From: JAZDFC01 sp043808235
GTDB lineage: Bacteria > Bacteroidota > Ignavibacteria > Ignavibacteriales > Melioribacteraceae
DNA: 64,000 bases
Assembly: GCA_043808235.1 (NCBI GenBank)
Contig: JAZDFC010000073.1
Coordinates: 62,001-126,000 of the forward strand
Direction of reading: 5' to 3'
The notes under the pieces are model-generated. The model made no database searches. It worked only from the letters and a program-made list of their open reading frames with translations, and was not told the origin of the DNA. Below are positions 34,790 through 44,244 of this stretch, in pieces; the first letter of the stretch is position 1, and every line of letters begins with the position of its first letter. Position numbers and translations under genes: made by a program.

Positions 34790-36793
34790 ATGACAATAAA
34801 GAAATGTTTGCCCGTCAAGATTGTTTTTCTTCTTTTCATTCTTTTTGTGCAAATTGTGCAATCTCAGAATAAAGCGGATGTTATTTCATTTAGTCAATAT
34901 AATGAAACAAACAACTATCGGTGGCAACCGGATTCATGGAGATATACAAATACCGATGATCCAACTTACCCTGCATTTGATTTTAAAGACAGTACATGGG
35001 AGAAAGTATCTTCATCTTTAATCGAGGATAATCTACCTAAGAGCGGTTGGCAGGGAGAAGGCTGGTTCCGATTAAACGTAAACATTGATTCCTCTTTGGT
35101 GAATAAGCCTTTAGCGCTTACGGTTTATCATGGCGGTGAAGTAGAAGTATTTCTTAACGGCTCAAAAATTTATGCGGCATCAATTCAAAATATGGAGACC
35201 GACTTCAAGATATTTTCATTTACACAATCCGGGAATAATCTTTTTGCGGTTCGATATATCAACATGGATTTCCAAAAATATTTCAATGCCGGTTTTATGT
35301 CAGGCTTTATTTTTAATTTTGGTCCGGCTGACCGACAAATTTCGGACGGAATAAAGTTCATAAGATCAAATGAGCTGCAGAAAAATTTTTTCACCGCGCT
35401 TACGCTGGGTTTTGCACTACTTCATCTTATCTTATTTCTCTTTTCGAGGAATATAAAGAGCAACCTGTATTTCACCGTATTCTTATTTCTATACGCGCTG
35501 AATATTTATTTTGATTATCAGAATTTTCTTTCAATCAATCTCGATCAACATTTAACAAATTTACGGTGGCACCGCGCTGTGCTGCCACTGACGCAGATAG
35601 TCGTTCTCAGATTCATTTACTCGCTCTTCTATGAAAAAATTCCAAAACAATTTTGGGTAATCAGCGCAATTATTATAATTGCCGGAGTCTTTGCTGTAGC
35701 AAAACCAACCGAATATTTCTCTTATTTTCAGATTGTGATAATCATATTAATCGGTGAGATTTTCCGTGTGCTTAATGTTGCAGTCAAAAAAAAGACCAAC
35801 GGTGTGTGGCTCATCGCAAGTGGTTTTTTAATTCTTTTTGTTTTTTCCAGTTACGATCTTTTTGTTGATCTCAACCTGATTGAACAATATGGCGATATTT
35901 CCAACGGTTATGTATTCGGATTAATCGGATTATTCATTTCGATGTCAACCTATCTCGCGCGCGATTTCGCAAAAAGAAATGAGAAAATTATCGAGCAGGA
36001 TCTAATAGTTAAAGAACAAGAGATTCAGCAAAAAATTCTTGAAAAAGACAACGAAAGAAAAACGAGTGAATTGGATGAAGCGCGAAAGATTCAACTCTCG
36101 ATGCTGCCTTCATGCATGAACGATTTTAAGGGTCTTGATATTTGTTTTGATATGCGGACAGCTACCGAAGTTGGCGGTGATTATTATGATTACATCGTTG
36201 CAAGAGATGGAACATTGAATATTGCTATCGGCGATGCAACTGGTCACGGAGCTAAAGCCGGTTTGATGGTTGCTTCGATTAAAAGTCTATTCAGCGCACT
36301 CGGTACAAATTTGATTATTACGGATTTTTTCCATCGCTGTACGGAAATTATAAAAAACATGAAGCTCGGCAATTTATTTATGTCGATGACATTGCTGCGA
36401 TTAAAGAATAATAATTTCATTCTATCCACTGCGGGAATGCCGCCGGTTTTCATCTATAGAAAATCCACAAATGATGTAGAAGAAATTCTAATTAAAAGTA
36501 TGCCGATCGGAGCTGTTGCAAACTTTCCTTACCAATTAAGAGAAGGCGAGTTGGAAAGCGGTGATATTATCCTGATGATGAGCGATGGGTTCCCGGAGCT
36601 TTTTAATGAAGAGAGGGAAATGCTCGGCTACGAGAGGATTAAAAAATATTTAATTGAATCGGCAGAGCATAGTGCAAGCTCGATTTCCCAAAGGTTGTTC
36701 AAATATGCAGAGCAATGGAGCGGAATTTATGCTCAAAACGATGATATCACTTTTGTTATAATAAAAATTCTGAACGAAGTGAAGAATCTCTAA
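34790..36793 (+). CDS. Membrane receptor with SpoIIE/RsbU-type PP2C serine phosphatase output
   Basis: 667 residues from the ATG at 34790. A signal-like segment (KIVFLLFILFVQIVQS) leads into an extracytoplasmic jelly-roll-like domain (about 30-190, with GWQGEGWFRLNVNID and GEVEVFLNGSKIY). About seven membrane segments follow (about 205-390), the 7TM-DISM layout. A coiled-coil linker (about 395-435) leads to the phosphatase: EARKIQLSMLPS, TEVGGDYYDYIV, IAIGDATGHGAKAGL, LSTAGMPPVFIYR, MPIGAVANFPYQL and LMMSDGFPELFNEE. The metal-binding aspartates are intact. Such receptors usually dephosphorylate an anti-anti-sigma factor, but no partner gene is adjacent. The longer reading would begin with TTG and no ribosome site. 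Confidence 0.87.
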   Translation: MTIKKCLPVKIVFLLFILFVQIVQSQNKADVISFSQYNETNNYRWQPDSWRYTNTDDPTYPAFDFKDSTWEKVSSSLIEDNLPKSGWQGEGWFRLNVNIDSSLVNKPLALTVYHGGEVEVFLNGSKIYAASIQNMETDFKIFSFTQSGNNLFAVRYINMDFQKYFNAGFMSGFIFNFGPADRQISDGIKFIRSNELQKNFFTALTLGFALLHLILFLFSRNIKSNLYFTVFLFLYALNIYFDYQNFLSINLDQHLTNLRWHRAVLPLTQIVVLRFIYSLFYEKIPKQFWVISAIIIIAGVFAVAKPTEYFSYFQIVIIILIGEIFRVLNVAVKKKTNGVWLIASGFLILFVFSSYDLFVDLNLIEQYGDISNGYVFGLIGLFISMSTYLARDFAKRNEKIIEQDLIVKEQEIQQKILEKDNERKTSELDEARKIQLSMLPSCMNDFKGLDICFDMRTATEVGGDYYDYIVARDGTLNIAIGDATGHGAKAGLMVASIKSLFSALGTNLIITDFFHRCTEIIKNMKLGNLFMSMTLLRLKNNNFILSTAGMPPVFIYRKSTNDVEEILIKSMPIGAVANFPYQLREGELESGDIILMMSDGFPELFNEEREMLGYERIKKYLIESAEHSASSISQRLFKYAEQWSGIYAQNDDITFVIIKILNEVKNL

Positions 36794-36858
36794 CTCACAT
36801 TTCACACAAATATAGATTCTTAGCTTGTTCTACTCACTCAGAATTAGGAGAGAAAACA

Positions 36859-37539
36859 ATGTCGTACTTCACAAAAGATTTTATAAAATTTTTCACTGAA
36901 CTTTCGGAGAATAATAACCGGGAATGGTTCAAAGAGAACAAAGAGCGTTACGAAAAATCCGTAAAGGAACCGTTTTATAATTTAGTCTCGGAGATAATTA
37001 CACGGATAAGTTTTGATGATCCGACAATTATGCATGAGGCGAAAGATGTAATTTTCAGAATTTATCGCGACACACGATTCTCGAAAGATAAAACACCCTA
37101 TAAATTACATGCTTCGGCGGCAATTTCCTCAATAGGGAAAGCAGCAATGAACGATCCGGGATTTTACTTCGAGTTGAATCACACCGTGATTAACTTTTAT
37201 TGTGGAATGTACATGGTTGATAAAGATGGAGTGGCAAGAATAAGAAACCATATTGCACATAACATGAAACAGTTCGATAGTATTTTAAAAACGAAAAAAT
37301 TCAAAGAACTATTCGGTGGAAAAATCCTCGGCGAAAAATCAAAACGACTTCCAAAAGAATTTACGGAAGCAGCGCTTAAACAGCCTTTAATTTATAACAC
37401 ACAATTTTATGTTCATGGTCAGCTTGATAATTCAAAAATCCTCGATAAAAAATTACCTGATATAATAATGAAACATTATCAAGCGAGCAGAGAACTTATT
37501 GATTTCTTTAAGGTAGCGATGAAAAGAAGTAATTCATGA
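36859..37539 (+). CDS. DUF2461 family protein
   Basis: 226 residues, cytoplasmic. The family motifs are the N-terminal NNNREWFKENKERYEKSVKE (about 17-36), IFRIYRDTRFSKDKTPYKLH (about 66-85, the most conserved part), and the domain end with VNFYCGMYMV-type strands. Proteins of this family (TIGR02453) occur in many bacteria and fungi and have no known biochemical role. It has a GGAG ribosome site and follows the phosphatase receptor by 65 bases on the same strand; co-transcription is possible but not shown. Confidence 0.86.
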   Translation: MSYFTKDFIKFFTELSENNNREWFKENKERYEKSVKEPFYNLVSEIITRISFDDPTIMHEAKDVIFRIYRDTRFSKDKTPYKLHASAAISSIGKAAMNDPGFYFELNHTVINFYCGMYMVDKDGVARIRNHIAHNMKQFDSILKTKKFKELFGGKILGEKSKRLPKEFTEAALKQPLIYNTQFYVHGQLDNSKILDKKLPDIIMKHYQASRELIDFFKVAMKRSNS

Positions 37540-37931
37540 CCTCCTCGAAAAGACTCCGGTATTCATACTGAATAAGAAAGTTAAAATAATTTGCAATAGT
37601 TAGAATATTATTTTAATTTACAAGTGAATATATTGAAGTAGTAAAATGCTTTTAGAAAGGAAAGCAAATAAATTCAAGATCATACTCGTAGATCCTTTAC
37701 ATCTTACACACTCCCATTACTGTAACCTGGAAAACAAAAACTTAAAATAGATTTTAATAAATTTTTAAAATCAGAATAGAATCATATATGTGCTTAATAA
37801 AGTACTAAGAATTCCTAGTCCCTATACTGAATTGATGATAAATATTCTGCTTTAAAATGAAATACGCTTATTTATGTTTTTCTAGATAAATAATGCGTAC
37901 GGTTTAAGTTCAAGTAAGAAAAGGTGATTAT
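37540..37931. other. Intergenic region before the beta-helix protein
   Basis: 392 AT-rich bases between two plus-strand genes. I found no hairpin with a T run, no repeat family seen elsewhere and no promoter I would defend. AAGGTG lies seven bases before the ATG of the next gene. It presumably contains a terminator for DUF2461 and a promoter for the secreted protein. Confidence 0.5.
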
Positions 37932-40886
37932 ATGAAAAAACAGTTATGCCTTCTATTGTATGTTATTGCGATTGCTCTAGTGTTCCTTGCACCCCTTGAT
38001 TTATCAGCACAAACCATAAAAACAGTTGGCGCCGCAGGTGCTGATTATTCAACACTTAAATTAGCATTTGACGCTATTAATGCAGGAAGTATTACTGGTG
38101 CCATTATTCTTCAGATTATTGATAATACCTCCGAAACAACTACCGCAACTCTAAATGCCAGTGGTGGCAGTGCCAGCTATTCATCGGTGACTATTTATCC
38201 TACTTCCGAAGGGCTAACAATTAGTGGTACTATCGCGAACAATCCGCTTATTAATCTGGATGGTGCTGATAATGTGACCTTAGATGGCAGAGTCAATCAG
38301 TTAGGCTCAAAATCACTTACCATAACCAACTTGAGTACTTCTTCCAACAGCAATACTTCTACAGTACGTTATATAAATGATGCTTCAAATAACATTATTA
38401 AGTATTGTGTTATAAAAGGTGCTTCGACTTCAGCCTTTGGTGGAGTGATTTATTTTTACACAGCTATTACTACTGGTAACGATGATAACACAATTGACAA
38501 TTGCGACATTACAAGAAGTTTGGCCAACAGACCTGTTAATTGTATACTTTCATATGGGAGTAGTTCCAAAACAAATAGCGGTAATATAATCTCCAATAAC
38601 AATATATTTAATTTCAGTAATTCAGCTTTAGATTCTTATGGAATTCAAATTTCTAATAATAATACTGGATGGACAATCTCTGGAAATAGCTTTTATGAAT
38701 CTAGTCAGATTACTCCAAGCCAAGATGTGAATTATTATGCGATTTATGTTGCCGGAGGAGATGGCTATACAGTATCCGACAACTATATTGGAGGCAGCGA
38801 TGCACTTTGTGGCGGAACCGCCTGGACTAAAGCGAATACCAAAACTAATTCGTTCACTGCCATTTATTTCTTTTCAGGCACTGGTGCTGAAAGTAATATT
38901 CAAGGTAACACAATAAATAACTTTAGTTATTCAAACTCAGGAGCCGCCTCTTGGAATGGTATATATGTAAGTTCTTTGGGAACAGTAAATTTAGGAACAA
39001 CTTCAGGTAATACAATTGGTTCCTCAACTGGAACAGGCTCTATTACATTTACAAATGGTGCTGCTGGTAGCTATTTTTGTGGTGTTTATTGCGACGAAAC
39101 AAGTTTTGCAAATATACGAGGTAATACTATTGGCGCTATTACTGTGGCTAACAGTAATTCTACTGTAAACAATGATTTTTATGGGATATATAAAAATGCA
39201 TCTTCAGGTACAACTTTCATTATCAATAATTTAATTGGTAGTTTAACACAAGCTAATAGTGTTAATGCAAGTTCAACATCAACTAGTAGCAATCAATATG
39301 TTTATGGGATTTATTGTATCGGAACCGATGGTGCAAGCATATCATACAATACTATAGCCAATGTGAGAAATGGCACTACAGGAGGACACGGTAGTATTAA
39401 AGGTATTATAACTTGGAGTGGGGCAAATACCATAACTAATAATACAGTCAGAGATTTAACTATTGCTAATGCAAACGGGGCGAATGATTATACCGCGTCT
39501 GTTACTGGTATTGTGCAATTGAATACTTCTTCTAATCAAAATGTATCAGAAAATACCATTTATAATTTATCAAATACGTATGCTTCTTTTGATGGCTGCG
39601 TAATCGGATTGTATTATAGGGGCAATACATCTGGTGCCAGTACTGTTTCTAAGAACTTCATTCATAGTTTATCACTATCGTCGACTATTGTATCTGCCGA
39701 ACTTGATGGGATAAAGATTGGATCGGGGGCGACTACGTATTCAAATAATATTATCTGTCTTGGATCTGAAATATCATTATATTATAAAATCTATGCTATA
39801 TATGAAACTGATATGTCCAGCAATAATAATTTGTACTTCAATAGTATATATATTGGGGGAAGTACTACTGGAGATGTTTTTGGAACAACGGGACAATCTA
39901 TCGCCTTATATAGCGCAACAAATTCTACCAACCGAGATTTTCGGAATAATATCTTTTGTAATGTTCGATCAGGCGGCTCCATCGGGAAACATTATGCGAT
40001 TTCAATTGCTGGTACATCGAATTTAACTATTGACTACAACGATTACTATGCACCTAGCGGAGTCTTGGGAAATTTAGGGGGAGATAAAGCTACATTAGCT
40101 GACTGGAAAACTGCTACAGGACAAGATGCAAATTCAAAAAGCAAAACAGTTACTTTTGTTTCCACAACAGATTTGCACCTTGATGGTACATCAATTGGAG
40201 ATATAGATTTATTAGGGACACCGATTTCTGGAATAACTACTGATTTCGATGGCGATTCAAGACATGTGTCATACCCTTATATTGGCGCCGATGAAAGTAT
40301 TACAACCCCACTACCAGTTGAGCTGGTTTCATTTAGTCTATCTGTTGAAGGGAACAACGTTACACTTAGCTGGCAAACTGCCACTGAAGTTAATAATTAT
40401 GGATTTGAAATTGAACGGACTTCGTCCACATCTACACCCGACCCATTCGAATGGGAAAAGATTGGATTTGTGGAAGGATATGGTAATAGCAATTCGACAA
40501 AGCATTACTCTTTTATCGATGAATATTACCCTTCTGGAAAAGTAAAATATAGATTAAAACAAATTGATACTTACGGTGGCTATATTTACAGCGAAGAAGT
40601 ATCTGTAGATTTTGGTAACATAATAAAATTTGAATTATCCCAAAATTTTCCCAATCCATTCAATCCAATTACTACAATAAAATACGAGATACCAGTGATT
40701 AGCTCAGTAACATTGAAGATGTATGATATGTTAGGAAGGGAAATAATTACACTTATAAACGAAAAGAAATTACCTGGGAAATATAAAGTCAATCTTGACG
40801 GGAGCAATTTCCCAAGCGGAGTTTATTTGTATAGGCTTACTGCTGGCAATTTTGTATGCACTAAAAAACTCATATTGCTGAAATAA
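37932..40886 (+). CDS. Large secreted beta-helix protein with T9SS sorting domain
   Basis: 984 residues. The signal peptide is QLCLLLYVIAIALVFLAPLD followed by LSAQ. Residues about 25-780 are Ser/Thr/Asn/Gly-rich with many short turns of the type GNTI, NNTI, SDNYIGG and YNTIANV spaced 20-30 residues apart, the pattern of right-handed parallel beta-helix (PbH1) repeats. PVELVSFSLSVEGNNVTLSW starts a fibronectin-III-like domain found next to sorting domains in this phylum (about 790-890). The T9SS domain is FELSQNFPNPFNPITTIKYE to the final KKLILLK. The AAGAD start (TVGAAGADYSTLKLAFDAIN) is typical of polysaccharide-acting or adhesive beta-helix proteins, but no catalytic residues can be named. 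Confidence 0.86.
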   Translation: MKKQLCLLLYVIAIALVFLAPLDLSAQTIKTVGAAGADYSTLKLAFDAINAGSITGAIILQIIDNTSETTTATLNASGGSASYSSVTIYPTSEGLTISGTIANNPLINLDGADNVTLDGRVNQLGSKSLTITNLSTSSNSNTSTVRYINDASNNIIKYCVIKGASTSAFGGVIYFYTAITTGNDDNTIDNCDITRSLANRPVNCILSYGSSSKTNSGNIISNNNIFNFSNSALDSYGIQISNNNTGWTISGNSFYESSQITPSQDVNYYAIYVAGGDGYTVSDNYIGGSDALCGGTAWTKANTKTNSFTAIYFFSGTGAESNIQGNTINNFSYSNSGAASWNGIYVSSLGTVNLGTTSGNTIGSSTGTGSITFTNGAAGSYFCGVYCDETSFANIRGNTIGAITVANSNSTVNNDFYGIYKNASSGTTFIINNLIGSLTQANSVNASSTSTSSNQYVYGIYCIGTDGASISYNTIANVRNGTTGGHGSIKGIITWSGANTITNNTVRDLTIANANGANDYTASVTGIVQLNTSSNQNVSENTIYNLSNTYASFDGCVIGLYYRGNTSGASTVSKNFIHSLSLSSTIVSAELDGIKIGSGATTYSNNIICLGSEISLYYKIYAIYETDMSSNNNLYFNSIYIGGSTTGDVFGTTGQSIALYSATNSTNRDFRNNIFCNVRSGGSIGKHYAISIAGTSNLTIDYNDYYAPSGVLGNLGGDKATLADWKTATGQDANSKSKTVTFVSTTDLHLDGTSIGDIDLLGTPISGITTDFDGDSRHVSYPYIGADESITTPLPVELVSFSLSVEGNNVTLSWQTATEVNNYGFEIERTSSTSTPDPFEWEKIGFVEGYGNSNSTKHYSFIDEYYPSGKVKYRLKQIDTYGGYIYSEEVSVDFGNIIKFELSQNFPNPFNPITTIKYEIPVISSVTLKMYDMLGREIITLINEKKLPGKYKVNLDGSNFPSGVYLYRLTAGNFVCTKKLILLK

Positions 40887-41242
40887 TATTTACAAAAAGA
40901 CTCTTTAAACCAGCGGCTGAAATTTCCTGGCTTGTATTTATAATTTGTTTTCAACGCGTTAGTTGCAGAAGAATCTAATAAAAATATAAAACTAATTTTC
41001 CGGTTGCGAAAAGCGAAACATACTCTTATGTTTGCGTTGAGTTTGATTGAATAAGTTGACGAAACAATGCATGTGAGATTATTTCCCTCTAAAGTCACAA
41101 TGAGTTCATAAAAAAATATTTTCTAAATAGATAAATATTTGCAAATACTTATTGTTATGCCTTCCTGATTATTACACAGGCATGCCTGTTATAGTAGAAA
41201 TTGTTTCTTGTTTTCTTTCTTAATATAAATAAGGGGAATGCC
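40887..41242. other. Intergenic region with a 14-bp palindrome
   Basis: 356 bases between two T9SS cargo genes. Near the downstream gene there is a perfect palindrome (41176-41189), directly followed by TATAGT, a possible -10 box. No -35 box of good quality is placed to match. AAGGGG lies five bases before the ATG at 41243. The remainder is AT-rich with no structure I can name. Confidence 0.5.
41176..41189. promoter_or_regulatory. Perfect 14-bp palindrome, possible operator
   Basis: ACAGGCATGCCTGT, with TATAGT beginning at the next base and the amidohydrolase start 54 bases on. Position suggests a protein-binding site overlapping a promoter; no regulator gene is nearby. Confidence 0.4.
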
Positions 41243-43240
41243 ATGAAGACAAAATTTACTCTCATTATTGGTCTACTTATATTTTCTTACTCTTCAGATA
41301 TTTTAGCCCAGGAAACTGCTGATTTAATTCTATACAACGGAAAAATAATCACTGTTGATTCCGGCGATCAGATATTTCAAGCCATTGCTATAATAGATGA
41401 TAAAGTCTTTGCTCTCGGCACAGATGCTGAGATTACTCCGATGGCAGGCTTCGGAACAAAGATGATAAATTTGAATGGCAAAACTGTAACTCCCGGATTA
41501 ATCGATTCACATTACCACATGATGTATTACGGTGCGCAATTCTGGCCGGGATACCTCGACATTCGTTATCCCGCCGTAACAAGCAAGGCCAGTTTATTAC
41601 AGGTAGTTGGTGATTACGCTCAGACTTTAAATCCAGGCGATTGGATTTCGGGCAATCAAGGATTCGCATTACAAGCCTATGAAGAAATAGACAGATGGGA
41701 ACTTGATGGCGTGACTCCCTACAATCCTGCTTATCTCAGGCATAGCAGCGGACAATATTCCATAGTAAATACACTGGCACTTGATATTGCAGGAATTGAC
41801 AGCCTTACACCTAATCCTCCCGGCAGTTTGATAATTCACGATGAATTCGGAAGGGTTACCGGCATTTTATCTCACTATCCGGCTGAAAATCTCGTTGCCC
41901 AGCATGCAAAGGGATACGGCGATAGAACCGAAGAGCAAAAATTAGAAGATATTGAAGTTGGCCAACAGCTTTGTCTGCAAGCAGGCTATACCTCAATTCA
42001 GGATGTCATCGTAGGTAATTTTAAGGATATAATGCTATATAGGCAATTTGCCAATGAGGGCAGGCTTAAAGTTAGACTGTATGCTATGCTATATTTAGAT
42101 ACAGAACAGGAAGCAGATACAGCTGCTCAATTAATTAATCCACAAAATATTAATACCGATCGATATACATTCGGTGGTTGGAAACTTGCAATGGACGGCG
42201 GCTTGGCGGCAAGAACTACTTTAATGTATGACAAGTCACTTTACGCTTCACAAATTTCTTACCCATATCATAATCAGGAAGAAATGAATCGAATTGTACA
42301 AACATTGCACGATACCGGCTTACAGGTTGCCGTTCATGTAGGCGGTGATGAAGGAATTGACATGACACTAACTGCATTTGAAAATGCAATGCAAAATAAT
42401 CCGCGTCCGGATCCTCGGCACAGAATAGAACATGGTCTTTTCCCTACTGCCACAGCCATACAAAGATTCAAAGACGGCAACATTGTTCTTTCAACGCAGC
42501 CTCAATGGATGGTCTGGTATGGCGACGGATACAGAGAAGCGACCAACGATGAATCAATGAATCGCCTATTACCGTTAAAAACATTGCTGGATCTGGGTGT
42601 ACATATAGCGTTTGGCTGCGATGTCCCCGCATCACCGTATCAAGAACCAAAGTGGGCGTTTCATGGCTCTACCGTTAGGCGCAGCAGCGACGGAATTATA
42701 TGTAATATTAATGAGAGGCTTTCCATTCAAGAGGCGCTAAAAATTCACACTATGGGTTCAGCTTACGCAAGTTTTTCTGAGACAACAACCGGTTCGCTCG
42801 AGGTTGGTAAGTTCGCCGATCTTGTAATTTGGTCGCATGATCTTTACACAATGGAAGCAGCAGATTTAATGAATCTTGAATCTGAAATGACTGTTGTCGG
42901 GGGAGAAATTGTATATGATAAAGGTGTGAATCCAATCGTTTCGGTTGAATCAAATGAGATTGACGAGAATTTTCTACACAGTTTTCACTTATTTCAAAAC
43001 TACCCTAATCCGTTTAATCCAACAACAGTTTTTAGTTATCAGTTGCCAGTTATCAGTCAAGTCAGTTTAAAAATTTACGATGTACTTGGAAGAGAGATAA
43101 AAACGTTAGTGAATGAATCACAATCTGCCGGAATGCAGAGTATTAAATTCGATGCAAGTGAATTACCAAGCGGAATTTATTTTTATAAATTAACCAGCGG
43201 AGACTACAGCGCGATAAAGAAGATGATGCTTTTAAAATAA
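41243..43240 (+). CDS. Secreted amidohydrolase (YtcJ-like) with T9SS sorting domain
   Basis: 665 residues from the ATG at 41243. Signal peptide TKFTLIIGLLIFSYSSDILA, then an amidohydrolase of the YtcJ/amidohydrolase_3 type (about 25-570): ADLILYNGKIITVD (small beta domain), VTPGLIDSHYHM with the HxH metal ligands (about 93-95), WKLAMDGGLAAR, VAVHVGGDEGI (later His), HRIEHG, FGCDVPASPY (final Asp) and GSLEVGKFADLVIWS. The T9SS domain FQNYPNPFNPTTVFSYQLP to KKMMLLK completes it. Such enzymes hydrolyse amides or similar bonds and are usually cytoplasmic, so export by T9SS is unusual. A seven-base tandem repeat lies in the sorting domain linker. Confidence 0.9.
   Translation: MKTKFTLIIGLLIFSYSSDILAQETADLILYNGKIITVDSGDQIFQAIAIIDDKVFALGTDAEITPMAGFGTKMINLNGKTVTPGLIDSHYHMMYYGAQFWPGYLDIRYPAVTSKASLLQVVGDYAQTLNPGDWISGNQGFALQAYEEIDRWELDGVTPYNPAYLRHSSGQYSIVNTLALDIAGIDSLTPNPPGSLIIHDEFGRVTGILSHYPAENLVAQHAKGYGDRTEEQKLEDIEVGQQLCLQAGYTSIQDVIVGNFKDIMLYRQFANEGRLKVRLYAMLYLDTEQEADTAAQLINPQNINTDRYTFGGWKLAMDGGLAARTTLMYDKSLYASQISYPYHNQEEMNRIVQTLHDTGLQVAVHVGGDEGIDMTLTAFENAMQNNPRPDPRHRIEHGLFPTATAIQRFKDGNIVLSTQPQWMVWYGDGYREATNDESMNRLLPLKTLLDLGVHIAFGCDVPASPYQEPKWAFHGSTVRRSSDGIICNINERLSIQEALKIHTMGSAYASFSETTTGSLEVGKFADLVIWSHDLYTMEAADLMNLESEMTVVGGEIVYDKGVNPIVSVESNEIDENFLHSFHLFQNYPNPFNPTTVFSYQLPVISQVSLKIYDVLGREIKTLVNESQSAGMQSIKFDASELPSGIYFYKLTSGDYSAIKKMMLLK
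43034..43061 (+). repeat. Seven-base tandem repeat within a T9SS sorting domain
   Basis: Units AGTTATC, AGTTGCC, AGTTATC, AGTCAAG in a row. They encode SYQLPVISQ in the linker after the NPFNP motif of the amidohydrolase. Confidence 0.85.
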
Positions 43241-43286
43241 AACTGCGTTAGCTTTCTTATATAATTTTTAGGGGAGGTGAATTATA

Positions 43287-43688
43287 ATGGATTCAGAGAA
43301 TGGAATACTTCCGGTGGATATTAAATGTCCTAGCTGCTTTGAGGAATTGGAACTTGATGAGCAAGAAAGATTGAATAAAAAATTTACATGTCCCAACTGC
43401 AATATAATTTTTGATTTGTCAAACGTAGTTGAGATCGGCACAATAGCAACTTCCCAACTGCCGCAGAAACTTACTCCCGAATGGGCTGTTTACATGGAAA
43501 ATAAAATCGCATCTATGGAATCACATCTTCAAGAATATGAAATGCTGCTGCCTAAAAGTAATATTATAAGTGCAAGTTTTTGGAACCGCGCGTGGGCAGT
43601 ATTTGGACATCAGCTTGCAATCAGCGCAATTTTATACGGCGCTGTAATTTTAATTATACTGATTCTAACACTTGGCAGAATTCATTAA
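43287..43688 (+). CDS. Small zinc-ribbon membrane protein
   Basis: 133 residues. The N-terminus has a zinc-ribbon CPSC (about 14-17) and CPNC (about 35-38) with 17 residues between the pairs. A middle stretch WAVYMENKIASMESHLQEYEMLL is helical. There is one C-terminal membrane segment (HQLAISAILYGAVILIILIL, then TLGR). The layout resembles zinc-ribbon domain proteins of unknown function in which the ribbon lies in the cytoplasm. AGGGGAGG lies nine bases before the ATG. It is 46 bases after the T9SS amidohydrolase gene and convergent with the next gene; no clear functional link. Confidence 0.75.
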   Translation: MDSENGILPVDIKCPSCFEELELDEQERLNKKFTCPNCNIIFDLSNVVEIGTIATSQLPQKLTPEWAVYMENKIASMESHLQEYEMLLPKSNIISASFWNRAWAVFGHQLAISAILYGAVILIILILTLGRIH

Positions 43689-43702
43689 GCAGTCAAATAG
43701 AT

Positions 43703-44056
43703 CTATTCCTGATTCGAATCGATAAAATCCGATTTGTATTTTGGATTAGTAATCTGAAGAAACTCCACCGGTGCGCCGTTGTCAATTATAAAGGCAACCA
43801 TTATTCCTTCACCCGGACTGTTTGGTTCAATTAAAATTTCTTTTCCTTCAATCGCTTTTTGTAAATCATCAACTTCAAATGCGATGTGAGGAACTGTTTT
43901 AATTATAGCCGGTTGCTTTGAATCCGGCTCGAAGCGCATCCATTCAATTTTATACGGACTTGTTTCATAACCGGAGACAAACATTTTATGTTCGGGAATA
44001 TATTCTTCGTTCTCCCGTGGCATGCTCGTTGGAATTCCGAGGTGATGGTATTTCAT
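43703..44056 (-). CDS. VOC family protein (glyoxalase/dioxygenase fold)
   Basis: 117 residues, one vicinal-oxygen-chelate module pair. Seen: MKYHHLGIPTSMPRENEEY (first strand with the metal-type His), KTVPHIAFEVDDLQKAIEGK (second His, typical PHIAFEVDDL) and GAPVEFLQI (final Glu). The H-H-E triad suggests a metal site. Substrate cannot be inferred; members include glyoxalase I, dioxygenases and antibiotic-binding proteins. It is a single gene, convergent with the zinc-ribbon gene 15 bases away. Confidence 0.8.
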   Translation of the reverse strand: MKYHHLGIPTSMPRENEEYIPEHKMFVSGYETSPYKIEWMRFEPDSKQPAIIKTVPHIAFEVDDLQKAIEGKEILIEPNSPGEGIMVAFIIDNGAPVEFLQITNPKYKSDFIDSNQE

Positions 44057-44244
44057 AAATAACTCGCATTGTTGTTTAAAAAATAGACATTACTTCAACA
44101 GTTAAAAAATTTTGTAATTATCGTTAACCGAAAAATAATATCCGCCTTCCGGTATATATGATTCACATCATCAAATTTTCATCCTATATTTTATATTTTC
44201 ACTACGGATTTACAATCCTTTTTTTAATAATAGGAATAAAACAG

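Noticed and set aside
40823..41098. Minus-strand frame of 91 codons at the end of the beta-helix gene
   Set aside because: It overlaps the T9SS sorting domain of the real gene and the following AT-rich gap, with no ribosome site.
44158..44244. Upstream extension of paralogue A
   Set aside because: The added 29 residues are a second hydrophobic stretch before a normal signal peptide; the ATG at 44245 has a ribosome site.
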